Below are positions 16,868 through 24,832 of a stretch of 47,338 bases of DNA, one piece after another. How positions within the stretch are numbered: position 1 is the first letter of the stretch; every line of letters begins with the position of its first letter. This stretch comes from Asaia bogorensis (GTDB lineage: Bacteria; Pseudomonadota; Alphaproteobacteria; Acetobacterales; Acetobacteraceae): the NCBI GenBank assembly GCA_945869965.1, contig CAMBRC010000024.1, positions 1 to 47,338 of the forward strand. Direction: 5' to 3'. The notes beneath the pieces are model-generated. The model saw only the letters and a program-made list of their open reading frames with translations, was not told where the DNA came from and made no database searches. Position numbers and translations under genes: made by a program.

Positions 16868-18174
16868 CGCCGTTGGAACTCCGGGCTCGCAAACAACATC
16901 GCCAACGCCTCCCGCCGCGAACCGGCCCGCGCCATCGCATCGCGCGTCGCCTCGGCCAACAGCGGCCCCAGGCTGGCCTCGCCAACCTGCATCGGATCCA
17001 GCCCGCCGCCGCGCGCCGCCACCGCATGCGCCCAGTCGATCCGCTGCATCATCGCCTCCGGGCTCGCCCAGTCGCGCGCCGTATCCGGCCAGCCATTCGG
17101 CAGCGGCGCATTCATCACCCCCTGGCCCAGCGTCCCCATCACCTCGCGCATCCGCGGCCGGTTGGCCGCCGGCAAATCCATCGCCCGCACCACCGCCAGC
17201 ACATAATCCGCCGGACTGCGCAGCTTGCTCAGCCGCACCCAGGCCTGCGGCAACCCGACCAGCGCCAGCGCCGCCGCCTTCAAATCCCCATCCGTCTCGG
17301 CCAGCACCGCGGCAATCCGCCGCACCGCCGGCTCCGGCGGATCATCGGCCACGAAATGCCGCACCAGCTTCACCGCCAGGTTTCGCTGCGTCGCCGGATG
17401 CGCGGCCAGAAACCCCAGCGCCTGGTCCAACCCTCCCGGCCCCTCGGCAATGCTTTGCCCCATCAAAACTTTCGGCCCCCGCTGGTGCGTCGCCCACCGG
17501 AACAGCGCTCGCGGTGGTGTCTCCTGCGACGCCACCGACCACCCGGTCAGCACATGCGCCATCGCCACCACATCCGCCTGCGCATACCCCGCCGCCGGCG
17601 TCACCGTGTGCAACTCCAGGCACTCGCGCCCCAGATTCTCGTTCAAACCCACCGCCACCGGCCGCGCCGCCCCCGACACAAACCGCCGCGCCGCCAGGCT
17701 GTCCGGCCCGGCCGACTGCGCATTGTCCAGGTACAACAGCATCGCGGGATGCCGCATCACCGCCCCCAGCATATCCACGAACCGCCCGGTCACATGCGGC
17801 CGGATCGCCTCGCGCAGATACGCATTGGCCACCGCCACCACGCCCCCGCGCCGCAGGCTGACGGTGAAATGATTGGCCCAGAACCAAACCAACCGTTCGC
17901 GAAACCCGTGCCCCGTGGTCACGGCATAGTCGAGCCGCGCCGCCGTATCCGCCGCCATGATCGCCCGCGATGCCTGAATACCGTCATTGCCGCGCGCCAG
18001 GTCCTGGCGCCACGCCAACAACCCCTCGGCCAGCGTGCTCGCCGGCAGTGCCAGCGCCGGGTCCGGCCCCTCCAGCTGCCCCGCCAGCCACGCCCGCGCA
18101 TCCCCCGGCAACGCCTCGCTCCCGCGCCGCCCGAGCCCGAACCGGTTCATTGCATGCACTGCATCGGCACTCAT
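16864..18174 (-). CDS. DUF1800 family protein
   Basis: This is a 436-residue protein of the DUF1800 family, whose biochemical role is not established. Recognisable blocks are MNRFGLGRRGSEALPGDARA at the N-terminus, RERLVWFWANHFTVS, the MLLYLDNAQSAG block, GLNENLGRECLELHTV (the best-conserved family block), YAQADVVAMAHVLTGW, and LAMLFASPEFQRR at the C-terminus. No signal peptide is visible, unlike its partner. The 4-base overlap with the DUF1501 gene indicates an operon and a joint function. About 245 bases separate its start from the divergent EF-G gene. Confidence 0.9.
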   Translation of the reverse strand: MSADAVHAMNRFGLGRRGSEALPGDARAWLAGQLEGPDPALALPASTLAEGLLAWRQDLARGNDGIQASRAIMAADTAARLDYAVTTGHGFRERLVWFWANHFTVSLRRGGVVAVANAYLREAIRPHVTGRFVDMLGAVMRHPAMLLYLDNAQSAGPDSLAARRFVSGAARPVAVGLNENLGRECLELHTVTPAAGYAQADVVAMAHVLTGWSVASQETPPRALFRWATHQRGPKVLMGQSIAEGPGGLDQALGFLAAHPATQRNLAVKLVRHFVADDPPEPAVRRIAAVLAETDGDLKAAALALVGLPQAWVRLSKLRSPADYVLAVVRAMDLPAANRPRMREVMGTLGQGVMNAPLPNGWPDTARDWASPEAMMQRIDWAHAVAARGGGLDPMQVGEASLGPLLAEATRDAMARAGSRREALAMLFASPEFQRR

Positions 18175-18419
18175 CGCGCCATCCTAGCACAATCCCCGCG
18201 CCGCCGCGTCCCTCGCGTTCTGCTGCCATGCAGCACGCCCGCCCACATCGCGCTTGCAAAACCCCGCGCGCCGGGGCATGTCACCGGCCAATCCAGCCGG
18301 CGCCGGGCCGACCTGACACGACGCGCGGAGCGAAGGCTTCGCCGCGCCGTCATACGTCGTACCAGCGCCCGCTCCATCCGTGCTGAGCCGGCCCCTCGGT
18401 GGGGCAAATGGAGGCCATC

Positions 18420-20504
18420 GTGTCCACTGATCTCGCCCGCCTGCGCAACATCGGCATCACCGCCCATATCGATGCCGGCAAGACCACCACCACCGAGCGG
18501 ATCCTGTACTACACCGGCGTCTCGCACCGCATCGGCGAGGTCCATGACGGCAACACCACGACAGACTACATGGACCAGGAGCGTGAGCGCGGCATCACCA
18601 TCACCTCCGCCGCGGTCACCTGCGAGTGGAAAGACCACCGCATCAACATCATCGACACCCCCGGCCACATCGACTTCAACATCGAAGTGAACCGCTCCCT
18701 GCGCGTGCTCGACGGCGCCGTCTTCATCATCGAGGGCGTCGCCGGCGTCCAGCCGCAATCCGAAACCAACTGGCGCCTCGCCGACCGCTACAACGTCCCG
18801 CGCATCATCTTCATCAACAAGCTCGACCGCACCGGCGCCGACTTCTACCGCGCCTTCGACACGCTGAAGGAGAAGCTGGACATCATCGCCCTGCCGCTCC
18901 AGCTCCCGATCGGCATCGAAGACACCTTCATCGGCGTCGTCGACCTGGTCGAGATGAAGGCGATCATCTGGGAAGGCGGCGAACTCGGCGCCAAGTTCCA
19001 CGACGCCCCGATCCCCGACGACCTGCTCGAAAAAGCTAAGGAAGCCCGCCAGCTCCTGCTCGACACCGCGCTCTCCGTCGATGACGCCGGCATGGAAGAA
19101 TACTTCGACAAGGGCGACGTCGCCGTCGAAACCCTCAAGCGCGCCATCAAGACCGGCACCATCTCCGGCGCCTTCCGCCCCGTCCTCTGCGGCACCGCCT
19201 TCAAGAACAAGGGCGTCCAGCCCCTGCTCGACGCCGTGCTCGATTTCCTGCCGAGCCCGATCGACGTCCCCGGCATCTCGATCGCCGCCGAAGAAGGCGA
19301 GGAAGACGGCGAACACTCAAACCGCCGCCGCATCAAGGCCGACGCGAAGGCCCCCTTCGCCGGCCTGGCCTTCAAGATCATCAACGACAAATACGGCGCC
19401 CTCACCTTCGTGCGCGTCTACGCCGGAACGCTGAAGACCGGCGACACCGTGATGAACACCACCAAGGACGAAAAGGAACGCGTCGGCCGCATGTTCCAGA
19501 TGCACGCCGACAAGCGCGCGGAAATCAAGGAAGTCTCCGCCGGCGACATCGCAGCCTTCGTCGGTCTGAAAGACACCAGCACCGGCGACACCTTGGCCTC
19601 CGCCGACGACCCCGTCGTGCTCGAGCGCATGGCCTTCCCGGTCCCGGTGATCGACATCTCCGTCGAGCCCGCCACCAAGGACTCGGTCGAGAAAATGACC
19701 ATCGGCCTGCAAAAGCTGGCCGGCGAAGACCCCAGCCTGCGCCTCAAGACCGACCAGGAAACCGGTCAGACGATTCTCTCCGGCATGGGCGAACTGCATC
19801 TCGAAATCATCATCGACCGGCTGCGGCGTGAATACGGCGTCCAGGCCAATGTCGGCGCGCCTCAGGTCGCCTACCGCGAGACCATCAGCAAAGCCCACAC
19901 CGAAATCTACACCCACAAGAAGCAGACCGGCGGCTCCGGCCAATACGCCGAAGTCAAGATCATCTTCGAACCCACCGAGCGCAACACCGGCGTCCTCTTT
20001 GAAAACAAGGTCGTCGGCGGCACCGTGCCCCGCGAATACATTCCCGCCGTCGAAAAAGGCATCCGCGTCCAGGCCGATACCGGCGTGCTCGCCGGCTTCC
20101 AAACCGTCGACTTCAAATACACCCTGGTCGACGGCAAATACCACGACGTCGACTCCTCCGCCCTGGCCTTCGAAATCGCCGCCAAAGCCTGCTTCCGCGA
20201 AGGCATGAAAAAAGCCGGCCCGATCATCCTCGAACCGATCATGGACGTCGAAGTCACCACCCCCAACGACCACGTCGGTGACGTCGTCGGCGATCTCAAC
20301 CGCCGCCGCGGCCATATCCAATCCCAGGAATCCGCCGGCTCCACCGTCATGGTCCGTGCCCACGTGCCGCTGAAGGAAATGTTCGGCTACATCTCCGACC
20401 TCCGCAGCATGACCAAAGGCCGCGCCAGCTTCACCATGCAGTTCCACCACTACGACCCCGTGCCCCGCAACGTGGCCGAAGAAATCATGAAGAAAAGCGC
20501 CTAA
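18420..20504 (+). CDS. fusA: Translation elongation factor G
   Basis: This is the ribosomal translocation GTPase, 694 residues from the chosen start, a normal EF-G length. G-domain motifs are present: [12 protein letters not shown] (P-loop), the switch segment around [21 protein letters not shown] and NKLDR. Domains II-V follow to the C-terminal [17 protein letters not shown] 18420 was chosen because GGAGG lies 5 bases upstream and the protein then begins [16 protein letters not shown] 18408 is the alternative. The gene stands alone, without rpsL, rpsG or tuf, and NKLDR replaces the usual bacterial NKMD. It may therefore be a second, divergent EF-G rather than the str-operon copy. A strong terminator follows. 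Confidence 0.93.
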   Translation: MSTDLARLRNIGITAHIDAGKTTTTERILYYTGVSHRIGEVHDGNTTTDYMDQERERGITITSAAVTCEWKDHRINIIDTPGHIDFNIEVNRSLRVLDGAVFIIEGVAGVQPQSETNWRLADRYNVPRIIFINKLDRTGADFYRAFDTLKEKLDIIALPLQLPIGIEDTFIGVVDLVEMKAIIWEGGELGAKFHDAPIPDDLLEKAKEARQLLLDTALSVDDAGMEEYFDKGDVAVETLKRAIKTGTISGAFRPVLCGTAFKNKGVQPLLDAVLDFLPSPIDVPGISIAAEEGEEDGEHSNRRRIKADAKAPFAGLAFKIINDKYGALTFVRVYAGTLKTGDTVMNTTKDEKERVGRMFQMHADKRAEIKEVSAGDIAAFVGLKDTSTGDTLASADDPVVLERMAFPVPVIDISVEPATKDSVEKMTIGLQKLAGEDPSLRLKTDQETGQTILSGMGELHLEIIIDRLRREYGVQANVGAPQVAYRETISKAHTEIYTHKKQTGGSGQYAEVKIIFEPTERNTGVLFENKVVGGTVPREYIPAVEKGIRVQADTGVLAGFQTVDFKYTLVDGKYHDVDSSALAFEIAAKACFREGMKKAGPIILEPIMDVEVTTPNDHVGDVVGDLNRRRGHIQSQESAGSTVMVRAHVPLKEMFGYISDLRSMTKGRASFTMQFHHYDPVPRNVAEEIMKKSA

Positions 20505-20518
20505 CCCGCGCTGAACCC

Positions 20519-20554
20519 AAAAACGGCGCGGGGAGCAATCCCCGCGCCGTTTTT
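20519..20554 (+). terminator. Rho-independent terminator after EF-G gene
   Basis: There is a perfect 10-bp GC stem, CGGCGCGGGG (20524-20533) and CCCCGCGCCG (20540-20549). It has a 6-base AGCAAT loop, is flanked by an A-run and is followed by five T residues (20550-20554). It begins 14 bases after the EF-G stop codon. The flanking A-run pairs with the T-run, so it could also work in reverse. Confidence 0.95.
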
Positions 20555-20556
20555 AT

Positions 20557-20589
20557 GTCGTAGGTCGAATAAGCGAAGCGCCATCCGAC
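20557..20589. repeat. Short intergenic repeat with GTCG...CGAC ends
   Basis: The 33 bases starting GTCGTAGGTCGAATAAGCG and ending GCGCCATCCGAC form an imperfect inverted repeat. They resemble a short intergenic palindrome of the type GTAGGTCGGAT...ATCCGAC that I recall from many proteobacterial genomes. Only one copy is seen in this window. It lies in the 415-base gap 20505-20919, which also holds the EF-G terminator, an AT-rich hairpin and a 41-bp direct repeat. Confidence 0.5.
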
Positions 20590-20638
20590 TCTTCGTCCCA
20601 ACCCGCCGTAACTCTGACGCTAAGTATCAAAGCAAGCC

Positions 20639-20690
20639 CTTCTTTTTGTGAACAAAAAGAAGCAAAAAAACTTCATCTTAAAGAATTTTT
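20639..20690. repeat. AT-rich hairpin repeat, family B copy 2 (half element)
   Basis: There is a perfect 11-bp stem CTTCTTTTTGT/ACAAAAAGAAG (20639-20649 with 20652-20662). It is followed by CAAAAAAACTTCATCTTAAAG, which resembles the arm that follows the hairpin in the other family B copies. Only one of the two hairpins is present. It is preceded by AAAGCAAGCC, the boundary word also seen beside the copies at 40648 and 44841. The EF-G gene already has its own terminator upstream. Confidence 0.75.
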
Positions 20691-20748
20691 TCTCCCCTCG
20701 CGCTTGGGCGGGGGGAGCCGGAGGGGGGCTCTTACTACTTTCCTCCCG

Positions 20749-20789
20749 CCGTCATTCCGAGCGAAGCGAGGACTCCACGCTTCCTTCCT
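20749..20789 (+). repeat. 41-bp direct repeat, copy 1 (GTCATTCCGAGCGAAGCGAG type)
   Basis: It begins CCGTCATTCCGAGCGAAGC and ends CACGCTTCCTTCCT. It differs at only two positions from the copy at 22651-22691, in the same orientation on the other side of the acyl-CoA ligase gene. The core word GTCATTCCGAGCG(A/C)AGCGAGG resembles a widespread bacterial intergenic repeat I know from unrelated phyla. Confidence 0.85.
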
Positions 20790-20919
20790 GACCTCCCGGC
20801 CAGCGCCCCCGCGGCGAACCCGCCTTGCCCTCCGGCAAACCCGCGCGTACCATCGCAGCATTGCCGGCGGATCGGCACTCCATCCGTGCTGCATCCCCGC
20901 CAACAAGCAGGGGCGCTTC

Positions 20920-22602
20920 ATGAGCACATCAACCCGCAGTTTCGCGCATGGCACCTCGCCGACACCGCTCCTGCACCAAACCATCGGCGAGGCCCTGGAC
21001 CGCGCCGCCGAACGCTGGCCTGACCAGGAGGCCGTCGTCGTCCGCGATCAGAACATCCGGCTCTCCTTCGCCGAACTCCGCCGCCAGGTGGACCGCGTCG
21101 CCGCCGGCTTCATCGCCCAGGGCCTGCAACCAGGCGAGCGCATCGGCATCTGGTCGCCGAACCGGATCGAATGGATCCTCACCCAATACGCCGCCGCCAA
21201 GGCCGGCCTGATCCTGGTGAACATCAATCCCGCCTATCGCGCACTGGAACTCGAATACGCGCTGAACAAGGTCGAATGCCGGGCACTCGTGACCGCGGAC
21301 CGCTTCAGGTCAAGCGACTACATCGCCATGCTGCGGACACTCGCACCAGAACTCGATCACTGTGTCCCAGGAGCCCTGCGCGCCGCCCGCCTGCCGCACC
21401 TGACCACCGTGATCCACATCGACGACACCAACGAGCCCGGCTTTCTCAACTTCAGCGCGATCGCAGCCCAGGGTGGCCCCACCGAGCACGCCCGCCTCGC
21501 CGAGCTTGCGGCTGTGCTGCAACCGGACGATCCCGCCAATATCCAGTTCACCTCCGGCACAACCGGCGCCCCCAAGGGCGCCACGCTGACCCACAACAAC
21601 ATCATCAACAACGCCCTGTTCCAGGCCGAGGTCATGGGTGTCAATGCGTCAGACCGGTTTTGCAATCCGCTGCCGCTATATCACTGCGGCGGGACCGTGT
21701 GCGGCAGCCTTCTCGGCGTCGTCAAAGGCGTGACCGCGATCTGGCTGGGCGAGGCATTCGATCCGCTATCCGCGCTCGAAACGCTCCAGGCCGAACGATG
21801 CACGGTCTTCATGGGGGTGCCGACCATCTTTGTCGCGGTCCTGAACTGCCCGGAATTCGGCCAGTTCGACCTGTCCAGCCTGCGCGCCGGCATGATCGGC
21901 GGCGCCCCCTGCCCGGAGCCGCTGATGCGGCGCATCCTCGGCGAAATGCACATGCCGGACGTCACGATCATCTATGGCATGACCGAAACCTCCCCGGTCA
22001 GCATCCAGACGCGCCCCGATGACACCCTGGAACGCCGCGTGGCCACCGCCGGCCAGGCGCATCCGCATATCGAGATCAAGATCGTCGACCCCGCGGGCCA
22101 GATCGTGCCGCGCGGCACCCAGGGCGAAATCTGCACCCGCGGCTACTCGGTCATGCTCGGCTACTGGAACGACGAGAAAGCCACCCGGGAAGCCATCGAC
22201 CCCGCACGCTGGATGCACACCGGCGACCTCGGCGAGATGGACGAACATGGCTACGTCACCATCACCGGCCGCAGCAAGGACATGGTCATCCGCGGCGGCA
22301 AGAACATCTACCCGGCCGAAGTCGAGGCCTTCCTCGGCCGCCACCCCGCCATCGCCGACGCCCAGGGCTTCGGCGTGCCAGACGCCCAATGGGGCGAGGA
22401 ACTCTGCGTCTGGATCAAGCTGAAACCCGGCACAACCGCCACCGCGGAAGAAATTCAGTCCTTCTGTCGCGGCCAGATCACCCACTTCAAGATCCCGCGC
22501 CATATCCGGTTCGTCGATGAGTATCCCATGACAGTTACCGGAAAAGTCCAGAAATTCATCATGCGGGACATGATGATCAAAGAACTCATGTCCGCGACCT
22601 GA
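20920..22602 (+). CDS. AMP-binding acyl-CoA ligase (fatty-acyl-CoA synthetase type)
   Basis: This is an ATP-dependent adenylate-forming ligase that activates a carboxylic acid to its CoA thioester, 560 residues. Motifs in order are the phosphate-binding loop FTSGTTGAPKGATLTHNN, the IYGMTETSP block, and the hinge region TGDLGEMDEHGYVTITGRSK followed by GGKNIYPAEVE. The catalytic Lys is in TVTGKVQKF at the C-terminus. The overall style is that of medium- or long-chain fatty-acyl-CoA synthetases, but the chain preference cannot be read off. ATG 20920 begins the conserved N-terminus; the open frame extends upstream through repeats. The gene stands alone, flanked by a 41-bp direct repeat on each side. 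Confidence 0.92.
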   Translation: MSTSTRSFAHGTSPTPLLHQTIGEALDRAAERWPDQEAVVVRDQNIRLSFAELRRQVDRVAAGFIAQGLQPGERIGIWSPNRIEWILTQYAAAKAGLILVNINPAYRALELEYALNKVECRALVTADRFRSSDYIAMLRTLAPELDHCVPGALRAARLPHLTTVIHIDDTNEPGFLNFSAIAAQGGPTEHARLAELAAVLQPDDPANIQFTSGTTGAPKGATLTHNNIINNALFQAEVMGVNASDRFCNPLPLYHCGGTVCGSLLGVVKGVTAIWLGEAFDPLSALETLQAERCTVFMGVPTIFVAVLNCPEFGQFDLSSLRAGMIGGAPCPEPLMRRILGEMHMPDVTIIYGMTETSPVSIQTRPDDTLERRVATAGQAHPHIEIKIVDPAGQIVPRGTQGEICTRGYSVMLGYWNDEKATREAIDPARWMHTGDLGEMDEHGYVTITGRSKDMVIRGGKNIYPAEVEAFLGRHPAIADAQGFGVPDAQWGEELCVWIKLKPGTTATAEEIQSFCRGQITHFKIPRHIRFVDEYPMTVTGKVQKFIMRDMMIKELMSAT

Positions 22603-22650
22603 AGGCGGCGTGGCCGCGGGCTCAGATCACCCCGTAAACCGCCATTGCCC

Positions 22651-22691
22651 CCGTCATTCCGAGCGCAGCGAGGAATCCACGCTTCCTTCCT
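22651..22691 (+). repeat. 41-bp direct repeat, copy 2
   Basis: It matches the copy at 20749-20789 at 39 of 41 positions, in the same orientation. It lies 48 bases after the acyl-CoA ligase stop, so the two copies bracket that gene. Recombination between them would delete or duplicate the ligase gene cleanly. Nothing else is recognised in the gap 22603-22799. Confidence 0.85.
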
Positions 22692-22799
22692 TGCCCTCCA
22701 ACCTGCCCCGCACCTGACTGCCGCCCCCCCCCCTTTCCGCCGGCCCCGTTTGCCCAAACCCCCGCATCGCTTTCATCCGCCGTGCCGATCGCCTATATC

Positions 22800-22821
22800 T
22801 ATCCCGTCGATACACGGGATA
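22800..22821. promoter_or_regulatory. Inverted-repeat operator upstream of the mazEF-type pair
   Basis: There are perfect 8-bp arms TATCCCGT (22800-22807) and ACGGGATA (22814-22821) around a 6-base spacer, ending 6 bases before the antitoxin start codon. It lies next to an AT-rich TATATC that could serve as a -10 box. AbrB/MazE antitoxins, alone or with toxin, usually bind such palindromes to repress their own operon, so this is the expected autoregulatory site. Binding itself is inference. Confidence 0.6.
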
Positions 22822-22827
22822 TCCGTC

Positions 22828-23067
22828 ATGGCCACGATCCAGCTCTGGGGCAACTCGCTCGCCATCCGCGTGCCGCGCCCGCTCGCCGACCAACTCGGCC
22901 TGCACCGCGGCGACGAGATCGAACTCCAGGTCGAAGGCAACCGCCTCGTCATCGCCCGCCGCCCCCCCCACCGCACCCCACTCGCAGAACTGCTCGCCCA
23001 ATGTCGGCCTGACAAACGGCCCGAGACCGTGGATTTTGGCCCCCCTGCCGGCCGCGAAACTATCTGA
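22828..23067 (+). CDS. MazE-type antitoxin (AbrB/SpoVT fold)
   Basis: This is a 79-residue antitoxin with the swapped-hairpin AbrB-type DNA-binding domain at the N-terminus (MATIQLWGNSLAIRVPRPLA, then LGLHRGDEIELQVEG). A charged, probably unstructured C-terminal tail (from about residue 50) would wrap and block the toxin. ATG 22828 lies just after the palindromic operator. The toxin gene starts 2 bases after its stop codon, the normal antitoxin-first arrangement allowing coupled translation and autoregulation. Confidence 0.92.
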   Translation: MATIQLWGNSLAIRVPRPLADQLGLHRGDEIELQVEGNRLVIARRPPHRTPLAELLAQCRPDKRPETVDFGPPAGRETI

Positions 23068-23069
23068 AC

Positions 23070-23435
23070 ATGCCCGCCTATATCCCGGCGCGCGGCGACT
23101 TCGCGCGCATCGTTCTCGATCCCCGCACCGGTCGCGAGCAATCCGGCGAGCGCCCCGTCCTGGTCCTCAGCCCCGAGGCCTTCAACGCCGCCACCGGCTA
23201 CGCCTTCGTCGCCCCCATCACCCGCACACTCCGCGGCTGGCCGTTCGAAATCCCCCTGCCCAGCGGCGGCCGTGTCGAGGGCGCGGTCCTCGTCGATCAG
23301 GCCAAGAGTATCGACTTCGCTGCCCGCCACGCCCGCTTCATCGGCCATGCTCCATCTGAAATCGTCGATACCGCCCTGGCCCGGCTCGCCGATATCCTGC
23401 TGCCGCTGCCAGGCCAAACCCCCACCCCGGAGTGA
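23070..23435 (+). CDS. MazF/PemK-type mRNA interferase toxin
   Basis: This is a 121-residue toxin of the PemK/MazF family, a ribosome-independent endoribonuclease that cuts mRNA at short sequences. The start YIPARGDFARIVLDPRTGRE matches the family GD(I/F)-x-x-(V/D)-x-(L/F)DP-x-x-G-x-E motif, whose Arg/Glu region forms the active site. QSGERPVLVLSPEAFN, then APITRTLRGWPFEI, are the conserved second and third blocks. The cleavage sequence cannot be predicted. It is translationally close to the antitoxin (2-base gap). A GTG overlapping its stop could extend the next gene, a GST. Confidence 0.93.
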   Translation: MPAYIPARGDFARIVLDPRTGREQSGERPVLVLSPEAFNAATGYAFVAPITRTLRGWPFEIPLPSGGRVEGAVLVDQAKSIDFAARHARFIGHAPSEIVDTALARLADILLPLPGQTPTPE

Positions 23436-23443
23436 CGCCCCCC

Positions 23444-24022
23444 ATGCTCACCCTCTACTTCTCCCCCGGCGCCAGCTCCATGGCCCCACACATCGCGCTC
23501 CACGAAATCGGCGTCCCCTTCACCCCAAAATCCCTCTCCTTCGCCCGCAAGGAGACTAGAACCCCCGAATTCCTCGCCATCAACCCCGAAGGCAAGGTCC
23601 CGACCCTCCTGATCGACACCCGCCCGCTGACCGAGGTGGCGGGAATCCTCTTCTATCTCGCCCGAAAATACCCCGAAGCCCGCCTCCTCCCCGAAGACCC
23701 CGAAGCCCAGGCCCACGCCGTCGCCTGGATGTCGTTCATCGCCAGCACCCTGCACCCCGCCCGCCGCCAGGGCCTCGCCCACGCCACCGAAACCTACCGC
23801 CTCGCCGACCAGAAACTCGGCCCCAATCAATGGGCGCTCGGCGAATACTCCATCGTCGACATCCACCTCTTCCGCCTGTTCTGGCGCTTCGCCGCCTCCA
23901 TCGCCCTGCCCCCCGGCACCCTGCCCAACCTCGAAGCCCACCACGCCCGCATGCTCGCCCGCCCCGCCGTCCAGCGCACCATCGAGATCGAGCGCGCCAT
24001 CGGTTACGAACTCCCGGCATGA
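23444..24022 (+). CDS. Glutathione S-transferase family protein
   Basis: This is a 192-residue cytoplasmic GST-fold protein. The thioredoxin-like N-terminal domain begins MLTLYFSPGASSMAPHIALH, with candidate catalytic Ser residues in PGASSMAPH. It also has the cis-Pro block NPEGKVPTLLID and the glutathione gamma-glutamyl contact region LTEVAGILFYLA. The helical C-terminal domain contains YSIVDIHLFRLFWR, the usual N-capping motif. ATG 23444 is preferred; a GTG at 23432 overlaps the mazF stop and would add four residues. Substrate is unknown. It may be co-transcribed with the toxin-antitoxin pair by proximity only. Confidence 0.88.
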   Translation: MLTLYFSPGASSMAPHIALHEIGVPFTPKSLSFARKETRTPEFLAINPEGKVPTLLIDTRPLTEVAGILFYLARKYPEARLLPEDPEAQAHAVAWMSFIASTLHPARRQGLAHATETYRLADQKLGPNQWALGEYSIVDIHLFRLFWRFAASIALPPGTLPNLEAHHARMLARPAVQRTIEIERAIGYELPA

Positions 24023-24073
24023 CCGGATAAAAATCGGCTTGCACCGGTCCGACGGACGCGATAAGAACATAAC

Positions 24074-24736
24074 ATGAACAATTCAGCGCTGCCCATCAAC
24101 CTACAAGGCCCGCCGCTGGCGACGGCCGAAATCGCCGCGCGCCTGGATTCCATCCTCACCCTCCTCATGTCGGTCGTCGCCGCTCATTTCCGCATCCTCG
24201 GCCCGCTCACCCTGCCGCTCTGGACCCGCATCTCGCGCACCCGCCAGGTGTTCGCCCGCCTCCTCGCCCTGCTCGCCGCCGGCAGCACCCCGCGCCGGCC
24301 GGGCTCACGCAGCGGGCGCCGCCCGTCCGATGCCGCCCCAGCTCCCCCCATTGGCGCCTTCAGCGGCGCCGGCCCGCTCCCGCGCCTGTCGCGCCGCTTC
24401 GCCTGGATCGTCGCCCGCATCGGCTACCGCGCCGCCGGCCAGGCCGGCCAGCTCGACTACCTGCTCCAGCAGCCCGGCGTGGCCGCGATCCTCGCCGCCT
24501 CGCCCGGCACCGCCCGCACCCTGCGCCCGCTCTGCCGCATCCTCGGCATCACCCTGCCGCCCGCCTTATGCCTGCCCCCGCGCCCGCCACGGCCAAAACC
24601 CCGCCCGGCCGTGCGCCACAGCCCGCCGCCGCCCCCGCTGGGAGCACCACCGCCGGGAACCCCCGACCGCCCACTCCCGCCCTATATCCGCGCCGCCGTG
24701 CGCGCCTGGAAACGCGGCCCGCAAAAATTCGCCTGA
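24074..24736 (+). CDS. Hypothetical protein, proline-rich C-terminus
   Basis: This is a 220-residue protein with no domain I can name. The first 60 residues are hydrophobic and arginine-containing (AARLDSILTLLMSVVAAHFR) and may form an amphipathic or membrane-associated helix. A basic Ser/Pro/Arg linker follows (residues 70-90). Then comes a compact region (PRLSRRFAWIVARIGYRAAG, then LDYLLQQPGVAAILAASPGT and LRPLCRILGI) that looks like a conserved functional core. The C-terminus is strongly proline-rich. I recall similar small proteins in Acetobacteraceae with the LRPLCRxLGI block, but not a function. The start ATG 24074 fits an AT-rich upstream region. Confidence 0.7.
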   Translation: MNNSALPINLQGPPLATAEIAARLDSILTLLMSVVAAHFRILGPLTLPLWTRISRTRQVFARLLALLAAGSTPRRPGSRSGRRPSDAAPAPPIGAFSGAGPLPRLSRRFAWIVARIGYRAAGQAGQLDYLLQQPGVAAILAASPGTARTLRPLCRILGITLPPALCLPPRPPRPKPRPAVRHSPPPPPLGAPPPGTPDRPLPPYIRAAVRAWKRGPQKFA

Positions 24737-24832
24737 TTGTAGGCCGGGCAAAAGTGTGTCCAATATATTACGATATCGTTATTAATAGACGCAAAACTGT
24801 CACAACTCCGCCCGGGCGCGCATTCTGCCGCC

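Noticed and set aside
18280-18370. GC-rich GCGAAGGCTTCGC palindrome upstream of the EF-G gene as an attenuator
   Set aside because: No leader peptide, T-run or alternative pairing found; likely chance in GC-rich DNA.
16291-18690. Very long open frame (about 800 codons) on the plus strand opposite the DUF1501/DUF1800 genes
   Set aside because: Its translation is low-complexity Pro/Arg/Ala with no family signature; it is the GC-rich shadow of the minus-strand genes.
20519-20690. Possible riboswitch or small RNA in the gap after the EF-G gene
   Set aside because: The gap is explained by a terminator, a short palindrome, an AT-rich hairpin and a direct repeat; no riboswitch consensus seen.
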